From: Rhodeus uyekii
Taxonomy: Eukaryota > Chordata > Actinopteri > Cypriniformes > Acheilognathidae
DNA: 64,000 nucleotides
Reading direction: 5' to 3'
Assembly: GCA_037043235.1 (NCBI GenBank)
Contig: JAWRVZ010000219.1
Location: 322,501 to 386,500, forward strand
Below, piece by piece: positions 33,608 through 46,400 of the stretch. Below the pieces are notes generated by a model. The model was not told where the DNA came from. It did no database searches and worked only from the letters and a program-made list of their open reading frames with translations. Within the stretch, counting starts at the first letter, position 1. Each line of letters opens with the position of its first letter. Both the position numbers and the translations under genes were made by a program.

Positions 33608-34083
33608 AAGAATGGCATCTACGCTTATATTAGTCTCTGTTTATTCAGAGGTTATCATGGTCAGCCGGATCCGGGTCGTATCCAGATCAGATGAAGGACC
33701 TGCACCTGAACACGAGCACAAGAGACGGTGAATTGAATTGTTGTGAATATAATAATCATGCACTGTTTGGCTGTTGGCCAGAAGAGAACTGGTCCTCTGA
33801 CTGAGTCTAGTTTCTCCCAGATTTTTGTTCTCCATCCTGTTCTTCATCCTTTGTCACCTCCTGGAGTTTTGGTTCCTTGCCGCTGTCAACTCTGGCTTGC
33901 TTAGTTGGGGACATGTAACACTTAATAATCTTCAATTGTGTTAATTCGCCCGCTGTTTTAAGGCTGCTGTTCAGCCAAAACCAACTTTGTTTTTATTGTT
34001 TTCTTGTGATCACTGTAAAGCTGCTTTGAAACAATCTGTGTTGTAAAAGGCGTTATATAAATAAAGGACACTTGACTTGACTT
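33608..34083 (+). mobile_element. L2-type LINE 3' end, copy 3
   Basis: Starts at AATGGCATCTACGCTTATAT, the same internal start as copy 2 at 8709, and ends AAATAAAGGACACTTGACTTGA. It has lost about 85 bp after GAACACGAGCACA relative to copy 2. No coding part. Confidence 0.85.
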
Positions 34084-36536
34084 TCAACAAATTCAGTTTC
34101 TTCATAAATATGGCTTGGGCATTCTTGAAAAACAAAGGTCTTAAAATATTCCACTGAATTGGGATTATGTTGCCGGATCGTACGCCTGTGGGATGTTCTG
34201 TATACCATTGTCTTAAAACCACATTATTTAAAAACACAAGGCACAGATTCATTTGATTAAGATGGACACTCAGGTGCTAAAAATATTGTCTTTATGTGTG
34301 GAAATTTCACACTATACATGGAAAGGAAGAAAAGGACAATGGAAAGCAGCTGGCTTGGTAAAGGATGAATCATAGATAAATATAATAAATCAATAAATAA
34401 AAATAAACCTTGGGGAGAGAACCAGTATAATCTAACCTCCTGTCTCAGAATCAACACAATCACAGATTCAAAGAATAATACTTTAATTCAAAAAGACGAA
34501 TAAATAATAAAAATTTACAATAAAGATAACAAATAACCAATGACAAAGAGAGGAATACACAAACAACAGGGCATAATTACTACAGGGGAGGGCTCGACCA
34601 AAATAACAAATGGAACTTAAATAACTAACCCATAAATCTCCTTAATTTACCTAGAACAAGATAATCCATAAAAGCAATTTACATAAATCTTCTCTCTCTA
34701 CCCATGAACATGAGAAAAGAAGCAATGCATACAAATGTGGCACCCTCCCCTTACGCTCCCCTAAATCAAAACAAATAAAGATACCAAACAAATACTTAAC
34801 AAGATATAAAAATAATAAAACGTTGCAAAACTTCAGTTCTCTTTCTGTTAAAGAACGCTTGCAACAACATCCTGAGCTCACTTACTCAGAAACAGGTCAA
34901 CAAAATAAAACAACAATGAGTCTGGGGAACAGGAGGAGAAATTAATCTCTCCATTCTCAGCAGACCCACCACTGCTTATATCTCTGCTCCTCCTGTCACC
35001 CAATCATGCCAGGCATCACTAGATTGAATTCAGCTAGTCATTCACCTGGTTTAATGAGGAAAGCTAAAGAGACAGAGAAAGAGGACACAGATACCCCCAA
35101 ATGTAACACATCACAATAAAACAGTGTACTTCCTCGGACATAACACCTATAATATGGTATAGACGATAACGTTTTAATAGGTCAAGTATTTTTGATGGTT
35201 TTAAGTTACATATTTTGCACATCCAATTAATTTCCAATTAGGTAAAACATCCACAAGATTTCTCCGTTCAGGGTTTTGATTCATCGTTCAGATTTTAGAC
35301 TGGCACAGAAAAAGACCTCGCACCAATGGATTTGTGAATGCATGTGACGAAGAAGATGAGAAATGAAGAAATGATTAAGACAAGTGTTGGAATGGTCTAC
35401 AGATCACAGTGGTAGACTTGGTATGTACTTATTTCCATCCTCATATTTCTTTGATCTTGGTATCAAGTATGGTATCAATTGGTATGATGAGTCACTGCAG
35501 GTTTGACCAAGTGACGATCAGCGTCTGGACATTATGGATACATTAAAACAAGGAGTAGTCCTTATACACCGGCACTCTTGCACACAAGTAGAAGTTGAAA
35601 ATATGCACACACATTTGTACATAACATACCTTTCTTACTTGTTATTGTATTTCTTAAAATGCCATATATGGTAACGTTTGATTCTTACGTAGTGATTGGA
35701 AGCCATTCTGGGGATTGTTGTTTGACCTATGCCTATAAATATGACCTGTCTACTTCAAAAAATCTGAGAATGCTTTGTACCACACTTGGATATTCTCTCC
35801 TGAGGTCTTGCACTGCTACTTTCACACATCACAGGGGTTTAAACACCTGTTTCTAGACTATTCTGGACTCTGGCCAGGGGCTGGAGCCTTCTTGCATGCA
35901 GCCCACACATACAATAGGGTCATGACCTTAATGGTCTTCACTATGTCTGTGTTGGGCTCTGGGATGTCCCTCATTGGAGCAGACTAGGGAACTTGTCTTA
36001 TTGGGGCAGACTGGGAAGCTGGATCAAAACAAAAATCTGTGACAATAGTTTGTAGTGCTGTAGAACTAGACTGCATTCTATTTAGAGGTGTGTCTAATAT
36101 TTTGACCACTGCATTTACATACATGAATGCCATATTCATCAATACTAGAAACACTTTTTTATTAAAATGTATTACAGTACAATATATTTTATACTGCCTA
36201 ATGAATAATGTACTATTTCCTGATTTTAACACTGTACATAATTTACATTAAATAATGATGAATTTATATGATTGCAAATTAAAGAAGATTAAAATTTCCT
36301 TAAAGTTTAACAAACATATATTGAAATATAATTAAAGCAACTACACATGTGCAATTTGCAGTACTAACTCAATTTTCAACTCCTAGCACAAAAAACTCTG
36401 ACATAACTCACTTAAATTAAATTGGCATAACATAGACATAGAATTAGACATAAATAGATATAGACAAAATAGAAATAGACATAAGTCATAGAATTAATAA
36501 TTTAATGCTAACAAAAAAATAATAAAAAGAAATTGT
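34084..36536. other. No gene; possible minus-strand LTR ending at 35108
   Basis: The reverse strand from 35108 reads TGTTACATTTGGGGGTATCT with a TATA-like GATATAAGCAGTGG downstream, as in some fish LTRs, but I could not place the other end. The remainder (35110-36536) is AT-rich, and its short frames have no recognisable domain. Confidence 0.4.
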
Positions 36537-36541
36537 GTTGC

Positions 36542-36878
36542 TGTCACAGTTTTGTCCTGCGATGGTCCCTTTATGTATCTTCTAGGTCCTGCACGTCCCC
36601 GTCTGTGTCTAATCATGGTCCTAAGTCCCGTCAGCCGTTCCCTATCCTGTGTCTGTCATTAAATACCTTCCAGTGCTCCTTTGTCTTTTTCAGTTGTGAA
36701 CGTTTCTATGTCGGGTCGAGTGCAGATGTCTTCCGAGTTATCCCTATGTTTGTGCTAAGAAGTGCCGTTTTCAATTATATTTAAAGTGTTTTTGTTTTAC
36801 GTTTGGAATAAAGAGATTTCAATTGGAACTTGCTCCACGCCTTGTATCCTCATCGCACTCGTTCCTCAGCGCATTACA
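36542..36878 (+). mobile_element. Solo LTR (Gypsy-like)
   Basis: 337 bp, starting TGTCACAGTTTTGTCC and ending GCGCATTACA, with the exact target duplication GTTGC at 36537-36541 and 36879-36883. It shares the GGTCCCTTTATGTATCTTCT and GTCCTGCACG...GTGTCTAATC blocks with the solo LTRs at 28893 and 42140. A GGAATAAAGAG poly(A)-like signal lies near 36805. Confidence 0.93.
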
Positions 36879-37373
36879 GTTGCGTACAATTTTTGCATGT
36901 TAAACAATTGTAAAAGGAGTATATTTATAATGAATGAAACACATAGCGCCTACCCAAGCATACGGAAATATGTGCACAACCCACCTAATTCCAACAATTT
37001 TAACATAACTCCTAATTTGTAAAATAAACCAAACCATTTTTAACACACATTAAATGAAAGAAATTAAATAGTATGTCCTCTGGACATCAACCATTCCCTT
37101 TTGAGGGAACTCAACAGGGTGTAAGTCAATACTATATGGATGCTGGTGAGTGAGGAGCATGTTGGAATTATCCACTTATGGCCGATGCAGTGAAGACATT
37201 GTAAACAAAAGTGTAGCCCAATGTATAAAAAGGGCACCTGAAAACACATCGTCAGTTTTTATTATTTTCTGTGTGAAGACTGCAGTGTGTTTCAAAGGAA
37301 AAGAAGGTAAGACAGCAGAGTTATTTCAAGCAGACAGTTTAAATGCTCTGTCCCACCATGTCCATGTTTCATA

Positions 37374-37970
37374 ATGCCTGATGATGGTCATAAGCTGTGT
37401 GTTTTCTGTCTGGGAGTGAAGCATGCATGTTCAGACCTCACGGGAGGTAGATGCAGTCATAGCGATGATTTCTCACCCAGAAAGCTCTGCTCCTGCCTGG
37501 CAATCTTCATGAGTGAAGCTGCTGAGGATGAGGTAGAGGTAGCTTTGAATTATTTGAATATATTGGGGTTAAGGGAAGATGCCTCAGGTGGAGAGGAATT
37601 TAACAAATCTACCTCATCCTCATCTGTGAAGGCTCCCAATTTGCCCTCTAAGCCCTGTCAGTTGACACTGTGGTTTGTGGGCACAGCATATTCACCGGAG
37701 GGTCAAACTGGCAGAGCTTTGTCTACTATGGCAATATTACAAGCTTACTAGGCAGATCTGCTCAAAGACCTGGATCAAGGGGGCAGTTTGTTCCCCCAAG
37801 GCAGTCTCTGACTTGTGTATGGCCACATATTCAGCTCTTTGTACTACCAGGCAAGGCAATTTTTTCACAAACTGTGGCACTCTCCCCAAAATAGATGAAT
37901 AATTTACAAAACCTCCAACCTCTTCAGAGGAATTCAGTGATCCCAGTCCGTCCACCACGGCATGAGACAT
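37374..37970 (+). pseudogene. Gag-like protein of a DIRS-type retroelement
   Basis: Opens MPDDGHKLCVFCLGVKHACS and goes on with a further cysteine and histidine, giving a CxxC...HxxC...CxH cluster near residues 9-31, like the N-terminal zinc-binding motif of these retroelement proteins. An acidic serine-rich middle follows. After a frameshift near 37700 the adjacent frame carries DLCMATYSALCTTRQ, a block typical of the second half of the same protein. The downstream frames are broken and the protein ends early. Other possibility: another retroelement group sharing this gag. Confidence 0.55.
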
Positions 37971-38204
37971 TCTCAGGAAAGACCAGTTTATTCTTTATTT
38001 TCAACCTCCCATCACCAATCCAGCCATGTCACTTTTTTCTTCTTCCAAATATAGAAGCACTTTGCATTTGCAAAGCACTTTTCCCAATACAAATCCCCTT
38101 TGGACTCTCTATTCATAAATCCCCCTATGTTTTTTGGTTCCAAAACACCTCAGATGTGTTCTCCTACAATCTGGCCATCCCTGCAAAAATTTTACCTACC
38201 GTGA

Positions 38205-38440
38205 GTATTGAACTCCCACTGGATGCTGCAAGAGTCCTGTCCTTCGAGCAACCATGCTTTTCTCAGTTCAACTACCAGTGAGGCTTAGCAGTCCAATGCT
38301 GTGGGTATTCAAGTCCTGTCAGATGCTGCAAGGGCCCACCTTGGTCAAGGGACCATGCTTTTCTTTGTTCGACTGCCAGTGAGACTTACCGTGCGATGCC
38401 TTGAGGACTGAATTCCCATCAGAGACTGCAAGAGCTCTTC
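38205..38440 (+). repeat. Tandem repeat of about 100 bp, 2-3 imperfect units
   Basis: The marker GATGCTGCAAGAG / GATGCTGCAAGGG / GAGACTGCAAGAG recurs at about 38221, 38321 and 38421, and CCATGCTTTTCT plus CTACCAGTGAGGCTTA-type blocks recur in between. It sits at the 3' side of the DIRS-like remnant. Confidence 0.8.
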
Positions 38441-38610
38441 CGGTCAGGTAGGGCCCAATCACCCTTCTCGAAACGTTAGCCTGCCAATTTATGGCACTAA
38501 GTTTGAGGATTCTTGTCTGGCGGCTGTCCTTTGCTCATTTAATGCCATTTAACTGTTTTTGGGTTGGGTCTGAGCACGGAACCCTCCCTTCGGACATCAC
38601 GCCAAATATA

Positions 38611-41600
38611 CATAACCTTTATTCTATTTGATTATATAGCAGTGCTAACTTGTAAAACACAATGGTGCTTTAAAAGCGGACCTGACGACATTTAATGTTC
38701 TCAACAACCTCTGTAGTCCCATTTAGATACTTGCCAGTAATTGCTTTTTTCAAGACAAGAAAAACCACAGAACTAAACTTCAGAACATATTTTTCTGCAT
38801 TTAATTAAAAAAAAAAACTAAAACAAATATTGACTTCAGGGTGATTGAAACGGAAGTGTAAACCAGTGTAAACAATTTGATGCATGATCAACTGACTTCA
38901 ACAAGCTATGATTGTTTTAACTTATCACTCAAAATGCTCAAACATTTAAGGTATGGCTTTGAATAAGCCTGAAGAATCCTGCTCAATTAGTGTGGGTCCT
39001 GAAACAACATCTGACTACTAATTGAACTTTAATGAACACAACTGGAAAACAAACACATGTACCATTAGCGTAGATGACACAGAACCTTCAACTGAGGGCT
39101 TAAATACACATGAAATTATAATTAACAAAACAGGGAACAGGTGTGCACTAATCAGAAACATCAGGCAAAAAGAAAACCATGATCTAAAAAACTAATCAGA
39201 ACATGAAAATGAAACTATAAAGAACAAGACAATGAAATTCAACAAGACGTGATCATGACTCATACACGCTCAGAAAATTGCAGAGCAAATTACAGATTTT
39301 CGACTTGGCTGAATCCAGCTACTTATGAAATTCATACTCGGATGTTCTTAAGTAATCCAATCCCATCCAGATAGGAATGTGTGTGATTGCAATATGTTGT
39401 TATTTCTTCTTCTCATCTATGTTGACCTTTGTTGAGTACTTTAGTTCAAATCAGTTCATAGTGCTCACAGATTGCTCACTGCATATTCATGAATATGGCA
39501 TGTCCAGAAATCTCCAGTTGGGTGAATCTTTATGGATATGCATCTAGTCCTGTCTGAATCAGTATATGAAATTACAAAAATGAGATCTGTTGATAACTGA
39601 AACTCAATTTGTTTTTGGAAATGTAGTCCTTTCTCATTGCTTTGGCAATTATTATTATTTTATGTTAGCAAATGTATTGGCAATAATTTATTGGTGAATG
39701 CATGTTTTATTGCTGTTAAATTGCGTAAACAGCGGAGTTTTAGGAAATATTGGAAAACAGGTTTCAAAGTGCACATTTTCGGAAAAGAAAAATACCATCT
39801 CCATAAAAACTTTTACAAAAACGTCATGTTCATATGTTCAGTCTATAGGTTTCTTCAAAAATTGACATCACCAACTACTGGCCTGGCACGAATCTGAATG
39901 AATCATGAATCTGTGTGAACGGGGATCGTTTTGACAATGTTGTCGTCTGTACATGAAAAACGCAAAGGAAATACTTTTCAGATTTCAAATTTTGAATTTG
40001 TTTACCTGTTTAACATACAGTGTCCTGGATATATATATATATATATATACAGTATTTTTTTTCAGATTGTAAGTCATTGTAGATTAATTACTTCATGGTT
40101 CCTGTGAGGAAATGTAATTTTTTTTTTTTTTTTGCATATTCATGGTCATGAATCCAAAATAAATATGCATGGGTGCTTGTTTTGGTCTTATTACCCATCA
40201 TAGTCCTCATGACAGTCAATTGCCACCCAAAAAATCTTTTTCTAGATTTACCAATGTGCTAGACAAATTTCTGTGAGATTCCCATAATAAATGATGACTT
40301 ATAATGTCAAATATGAACTCAAAAGGTAAGAGATTTGTGAAAGACAACACTAGCAACATAACAATGCTGCCACATTCCTATTGTACCATGGCTTAATAAT
40401 ACAATTTGCGACAAATCAAACTAAATGGTTCAAAACAAACTTGAATAAAAAAGGGTAAAGGTTAATGGGCATGATGTTAGTTGACCTTCTTGCTGAAGAA
40501 TTATAAAACTGATTGCCCATTGTCAGTGGTAAAGAGACTTCAGGATGAATGAGCAACCATTAGGAGGAAAATGACATTTTGGGAAATCAATGGAAAGGCC
40601 TTTTAGTAAAGCGCTTAAGATTTCTGTCCCTGTTTAGAAGGCTGCCTTTATGTCAGTGGCAGCAAAGAATCGATTTGAAATAACAATAGTGATGGAGGCT
40701 ATAAACACAGAAAATGGCTGTGTTCTGAATAGCATACTGCTATAATACTCATACTATTTCTGCAGTATATAGTATGTGAACTGTTCACATTTACACTGTA
40801 CTTCTTTTTCTGCATGAGTGGGTAACACGTACTTCAGAATTTTAAGCAACATGGACTATGTTGTAGCCAAATTGAATATATTATGAGCCATGATTGACAG
40901 TTTCTAGTAATATTTTAAGTCTTTCTCCACTCTTTCAGAAGATGTATAACAGCACCCCCTACCATATAACAGTGAAAACACGGAACACTTCTGTTAATGG
41001 GAGAGAAATATACCAATATTACATGTAAATCGGTTTTGTGTACCTTATTTTTTTGTTATTTATATTCTGCCCTGTTCATTTCCTGTGCCAAATTCTGAGC
41101 ACCTTTGTATATTTCTTGATGATTAGTTCCCTGGTTGTGACCATTTTGTTTCACAGACAAGGCTTATGCAAGTCCGAGACTAAAATGCATGATCAGTATT
41201 ATTTGATCTGTATTAACTGAAAGCAACTTGCATACACAAATCTTAAATATGCCACTACCATTGTTTTGTCTCAAGATGCACATCAGTAATGTTTTCTAAG
41301 GTACATTTTATAAAACCTACTGTCCTAATTTAGTTATGGTGTAATTCTGGCATGTCTTTAAAACTGGGCCTGTGATTGAAACTCACGTATCACCAACTGA
41401 AGTAATTTTGATGACATTTTGGCACTTAAATGGCAGAAAAAACAAACAAACAGAAAAACCATCACGTTTGTCATTGCCAGGATAGGGTGAGTTTCAAGTA
41501 TTCAAGTGCTGTGACTGATAAGGCCAGAAAAGAAAATGTGTTGAGGCTTCACATCACGATGTGTAACAGATTGACAGCAAACAAAAAGCGATTACTGTCT

Positions 41601-42134
41601 AACAGGAATGGAAATAAGCAGGATCAAAGCAACATTTAAACTGACTGGATGACGTGAAATCTTCAGAACAGTTTAGGGACGCCGCTGCACAGATGGTTTC
41701 TACATGACAGCCTGTCATACGCGCAAACATAACACAGCCTTTCAAATCGCTCAGAGACAGGAAAGGCATAGTGACAGATCAGCCAACAATTAAAATGCCA
41801 TCATTTATTCACTCTCATGTTGCTAAACCCAAATGACGTTCTTTCTGTCATAAAAAGCCAGATATTTAGCAGTTGGTGAAGCTATTTTTTCAATACAAGA
41901 AAAGTGGACAGTGATTCATGTTAAGCTTCAAAACAGAAAAAGTTTGAATGGTTTCCCATAAAAAAAATGATAGCTTTGTGTGTGGACCAACTGAAGTTTT
42001 TTTCTTTTTCTTTGTACAAATCAACTAACATTTCACTCTTTACTTACTCAAAGCTAACATATGGGTTCAAAAAGACTTGGAATATACTTGTTAGAGATGA
42101 AGATGAGGGAGAGTTTAAAATACTTTCCATAAAC
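38611..42134. other. No gene; scattered repeat fragments
   Basis: AT-rich. An AT dinucleotide run lies at 40029-40049 and poly-T at about 40120-40133. A stretch at 39730-39960 (TTTCAAAGTGCACATTTTCG and following) resembles a fish MITE interior, and 41795-41875 (ATCATTTATTCACTCTCATG) is a fragment of the repeat seen at 14993 and 52276. No exon seen. Confidence 0.5.
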
Positions 42135-42139
42135 AAAAG

Positions 42140-42482
42140 TGTCACAGTCTTGTCGCGTCGCATCGCGTCTGTCACATCCGGGTCCCTTTATGTATCTTCC
42201 AGGTCCTGTATGCTCCCACCTGTGTCTAATCACTGCCCAAGTCTCGTCAGATTTTCCTAATCCTATGTTTGTCAATTTATACCCTCCTGTGTTCCCATGT
42301 CTTTGTCTCTTGTTGACGTTTGTACGTGGAAACATCGTGTGTGGATGTGTGTGCACTGTTTTGTGCCATTTTGGTTTTTTCTAAGTCTTTTGTTTAGCGT
42401 TTTGTTAATAAATCGGAGGTTGCAAGTATCCTGTTGTTTCCTCGTTCCTCTCCGCATCGCACACAATCCACGTTATATTACA
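42140..42482 (+). mobile_element. Solo LTR (Gypsy-like)
   Basis: 343 bp, starting TGTCACAGTCTTGTCGCG and ending TTATATTACA. The flanks AAAAG (42135-42139) and AAAAA (42483-42487) are a 5-bp duplication with one mismatch. It shares blocks with the solo LTRs at 28893 and 36542 and the TTTGTCTCTTGTTGACGTT block with the 9708 element. A TTAATAAAT poly(A)-like signal lies near 42405. Confidence 0.87.
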
Positions 42483-42487
42483 AAAAA

Positions 42488-42974
42488 TATTCTCTAATGA
42501 AAATTAACTCAGGTAATCTACGATGATGGAGCCAAAGTAAAACCATGAGCAAATGCCAACAACAACCGGCAAACACCAAATGAGGGTGGAGAACTTAAAT
42601 ACACATGGTCATGCAAAAGAAATGACAACTGTGAAGGTGAATGTGAGTGTCTATGGTAAATGATGAATGGCAGGAAACTAAGACAAAGAGACACATGTGA
42701 AAGAGTGAAAAGAAATGAAAAGTCCATGTGGTGTCAGGGTTTGACTCTTATGGTGTATTTATGGTATTTTTGTTCTTTTAGGTCAGGTCTACCATTGGTC
42801 ATGAAATTCTATTGCATGGAAAAGAGGATTTGACATACAAAAAAAATAAAGAGGCTCTTATAGATTTGAAGCAGCATTAGTATATTTTTTCTATTCTTTT
42901 ATAGCAGAAGTGTTGCTGTTTAAAGTAAAATACATTCACATGGGTTTCAGTTCTCTTTGAGTAACATACAGTTA
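42488..42974. other. No gene seen
   Basis: A-rich on the plus strand; no termini or domains recognised. Confidence 0.5.
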
Positions 42975-43095
42975 AGTGGATCTTTCAAGGGCACACTGGC
43001 GATAACCGATCTTGGCCTCATTTCACAAATCACCCCTTCTGGGATTTGAACCAGTGCCCTTCAGATTATTAGCCCAGACCTTTAAGAGCTGCCAT
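42975..43095 (-). repeat. SINE-like tRNA-derived repeat (antisense)
   Basis: The reverse strand has ACTGGTTCAAATCCCAGAAG, matching a tRNA B box, and the plus strand starts TCAAGGGCACACTGGCGATA, which with the B-box part forms a common fish short interspersed repeat. Confidence 0.6.
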
Positions 43096-43841
43096 CATTG
43101 TGTTTTTCCCATGGTGAAAGCAGTAATAATAAACCAAGCAGACTAAAGTTTCCTGGCATTTTCCACAAAGAAGGTGCATGTTGGTTTCCTAATATTTATT
43201 TTTTATTGTAAGCACAGTTCTCGTGCTTTTGTGGTTCGATAATATACTGTAAAACAAATTGGTGAAATTACAGTAAACAGTTACCGCACAAAATTAAAAA
43301 GTCTCAAATGTATAGTACAAAAATGTATTTCAATAACAGATATAATGTTAATATGCTTACAAATATGATATAAATGTCATATAAATATAAAGTTCTAAAG
43401 TTCTTTGTACTTTTGTAAAATACGGACAACCATAAAAATGGTAATAGGAAAGCCACATGAATGAAGTTCATCAAAAGGAAGTTTTTCACAAGCTGAGGTA
43501 AAAACTAATATATATAGGAACACAGTGTTGCACACACAAACAGAAAACACCATAATGTGTCCATTGTTGAAATTCATACACTTTATGATGATTTATGATG
43601 CCTGTGCATGTCTGAATGATGAAAGAGTTTAAACCTTTTTGTGCATTTGATGAATCACTGCTGGATTTTAAGAATCCTAGAAATGCTCTATTCATTGGCA
43701 TAAAATCAACAACAACAACAAAAAAACAGATCATACTATGAACAAAACCAGTGATATTAGGCAACAACATGATTTTTATTAATACATTATCAACATGTGT
43801 TATAATAAACACAGAGATACAACAGCCAGACAAAAACTAGT
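43096..43841. other. No gene seen
   Basis: AT-rich; the 115-residue minus-strand frame at 43486-43833 has no recognisable domain. Confidence 0.5.
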
Positions 43842-44780
43842 TTTAAAAAGTCAAGGGTCAAGAGCCCAAATAAAGCGAACACTGATCACCATCATAAGGG
43901 CCGGTCACACAGTTGTACGTTGAGAAATTGACCAAAGTATTCCACGAACATTCAATGCATTCCCTATGCATGAATCACTGATGGAGTGCGTCCAAACGCG
44001 CACGCTTCGCGAACGTTCCACGTACAAGCACTTTCAGAATCACATTGTCAGTGGATGTCAGTGGAATGAACGTGATACGTGCGCGGTTCATGCGTGATAT
44101 GAAGGTGGGGCGTCAGTGGACGTGCGCGGTTTCGAACCAGTTCCGACGCAAAAGCACTGACGACCGACACGTGTCTCGCGCATAGTCACGCATACTCGAC
44201 GCATAAATTACGCACACCGACTCATAAATAACGGACACAGACGCACAGTTGTGCATCAGAAAAATGTTGAACCATTCAAAACTCAAAATCACGCACAAAC
44301 CGCCTTCGACGCACATCCACTTACAATCACTGACGTCCACGTTCGTTCCACCGACAAATTCCGCATACGACGCATGCTCCGCGCAGAAACGGAAACCTGT
44401 GCGTAATTTGTGCGTGATTCATTTGTTTTGCAGTGTGACTGGCCCTATAGAGACTTCAAATGAAACATGTTCAATAAATCATAAACTAATCATCTGTTAT
44501 TTCTCAATAAGAACGTCTGTAGACATCTGACAGGAATAAAGTGTCACTGGTTAGTAATGCGTGAAGCTGTTAATGCTGTTTGTGGAGTTGTTTAATCCTC
44601 CTCTGCTGAGATCTAGAGAGATTTAATGTCTTCTTTTATCTTCAGTTGATTTCATCTAAGGCTGTAGTTCTTGTGTTTCTCTTTCTTCAGTGATTCTGCT
44701 TGTTAACAGTAGGTGTTCATCACTAATGCTCAATTATCACTTAATTAATCACTTATTTCATTAACTTTAACACTGATTCA
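43842..44780 (+). repeat. Dispersed repeat, copy B, split by a MITE
   Basis: 43842-43896 and 44450-44530 together match the reverse complement of 9470-9612, and 44706-44770 matches 11867-11975. The Harbinger-like MITE at 43897-44446 interrupts the match. The class of the host repeat is unknown. Confidence 0.75.
43897..44446. mobile_element. Harbinger-like MITE, copy 2
   Basis: Begins AGGGCCGGTCACAC and ends GTGTGACTGGCCCT, flanked by ATA at 43894-43896 and 44447-44449. The empty site in the repeat at 9470-9612 supports these limits. The interior is CpG-rich and close to that of 20262-21055, without the LINE-like insert. No coding capacity. Confidence 0.85.
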
Positions 44781-46300
44781 GATATACTTTTGTTTTGTTT
44801 TGATTCCCTCACAATCCAAAAATGTGTGAATTGCATACACTACATTTATTATAGTTATGAATGTGTGTTTGACTGATGGATCTTTGAATGATCATTTTTT
44901 GTTGGTATGTTTTATGGCTCAGTTTCTGGCTAAAAACAGTGTTGATATGCTTTAGTGAAGGCTGCAATTGGGTACCACTATTAAAACTTGCTCTTGCCAA
45001 GGCTGGTTATTATTTCTTATTTGGCTCAGATTTGGGACAGTTATGCCTCATATGTGGCTCGTGTCTGCAGTCCATATCTGGGCCATTTGAGGGCCATCAT
45101 TCTTTGCTGTATGTGGGCCAAGGGAAACTAATTATGTGGCCCGGAGCTTAACCAGACGACAATTGCTATGTTTTCTGTGGTTTCCAGGGCCATCGCTCTT
45201 TGGTTTCTAAGGTCTTTGGGTAATAACTAGTATTAGGTGGTTCTATGGTTGTTTTGGTGGTTGCTTACTGGTCCAAGTAAAAAAAAAAAAAAAAAAAACT
45301 CAAGTCACTGATATTCTGCTCTCTAGCCTCAAAGCCATTTCTTTCATAGTTTCTAATCTTCCAAGAGTAAATCATAAGTCTGCCAGCTAATAAAAGTATC
45401 AACACCTCTCCTCAGCAAGCTGCATGATTTGAGGCATCCTTCATATCTCTGGAATTAAATTTAATAGATTTAAAAGTTTGTTCTAATCACTATCCCCAAC
45501 TATGAGTAATAATAGTGATGCTTGACTTGGCAAACACCATCAGTGAGGTTGACTTTTAAAGTCTATTTGATGTATTACACAAAAGACAAATCAGCCTCAT
45601 TCTCTCATAGAGTGAAATATAGATACATATTTTACAAATGACAAATGAAAAATGGCCTCTAATTGATCCTCCACTAATTATAATATATTATGTATGCAGT
45701 TCCTTGATGTGAGCTATGAGGCAGAAATATTCTCCATTATTTATGAGGTAAATTTCAGAATGATGTTGCTGTACTCATCAGTTCATTGTGTCTCTGAGTT
45801 CATTCATTATTCTTACCCACTCATTGAAGAGCAACTCTTCATGAAAGGTTCATAGAGTCACAATGGACACTATTTGGTTTTTAAGACACCCAGGATGGTT
45901 TTCTGTTAGAGCTAATGAAGCTCAAATAGACATCACACAGCATGGCAGCTGTAATCCTTCTTTCCAGTTTCCTTTGGAAAGGCTAATCACAATATGTTGA
46001 TTGTAGGAATGAAAGTTATGTCTTAAGCTCGAAGTGTACTTTCAAAGGCATGTATTGTGTACATCTGTGCAAAACACAAATTTTACTCCATTTGATAAAA
46101 GGTTGAATCATGCGCAATACAACAACTAGCACTCCTACATATTAGTCATGAAGATATTTACACAACTTTATATTCTTCTAGGCTAGAGTTGTACAAATAC
46201 ATGTACTTTCGAGCCTCCTCATTTAATGTAGGCCAGTTTGTGTGTAAACCTCACTCCCTTGGCCTCCACACGCACGCTAGCGGCTAATGCTAGAGACTGT
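44781..46300. other. No gene; possible conserved non-coding DNA at 45560-45860
   Basis: Poly-A run at 45279-45298. The 45560-45860 stretch is complex, with several TAATTA/ATTA cores and no repeat signature; conservation is a guess. Confidence 0.4.
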
Positions 46301-46400
46301 ATTCTTTAGCGTCCTTGTTAGTACACCCACCTCCCATGCTAGAAACCACGGATTGAATCCCACTCGGAACAAGTTCAGTAGGACTGGTTAACCTCAAACA
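46301..46400 (+). repeat. tRNA-derived SINE fragment
   Basis: TTAGTACACCCACCTCCCATG followed by ACCACGGATTGAATCCCACT has the layout of a tRNA anticodon arm and B box, as in a fish SINE head. No complete tRNA fold was found, so it is not a tRNA gene. Confidence 0.6.

Larger units (their letters stand above)
37080..38610 (+). mobile_element. DIRS-like retroelement remnant
   Basis: Contains, in order, a CCCTTTTGAGGGAACTC palindromic block near the left end, a TATA box (TGTATAAAAAGGGCACC at about 37220), a gag-type frame, and a tandem-repeat segment before a TCCCTTCGGACATCACG end. This arrangement and the gag type resemble cyprinid DIRS-like elements, but no tyrosine recombinase or reverse transcriptase is present, so the class is provisional. 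Confidence 0.5.

Noticed and set aside
46301..46400. Possible tRNA gene
   Set aside because: A B-box-like stretch is present but no complete cloverleaf could be drawn; it fits a SINE head. The same applies to 19715-19815 and 42975-43095 on the reverse strand.
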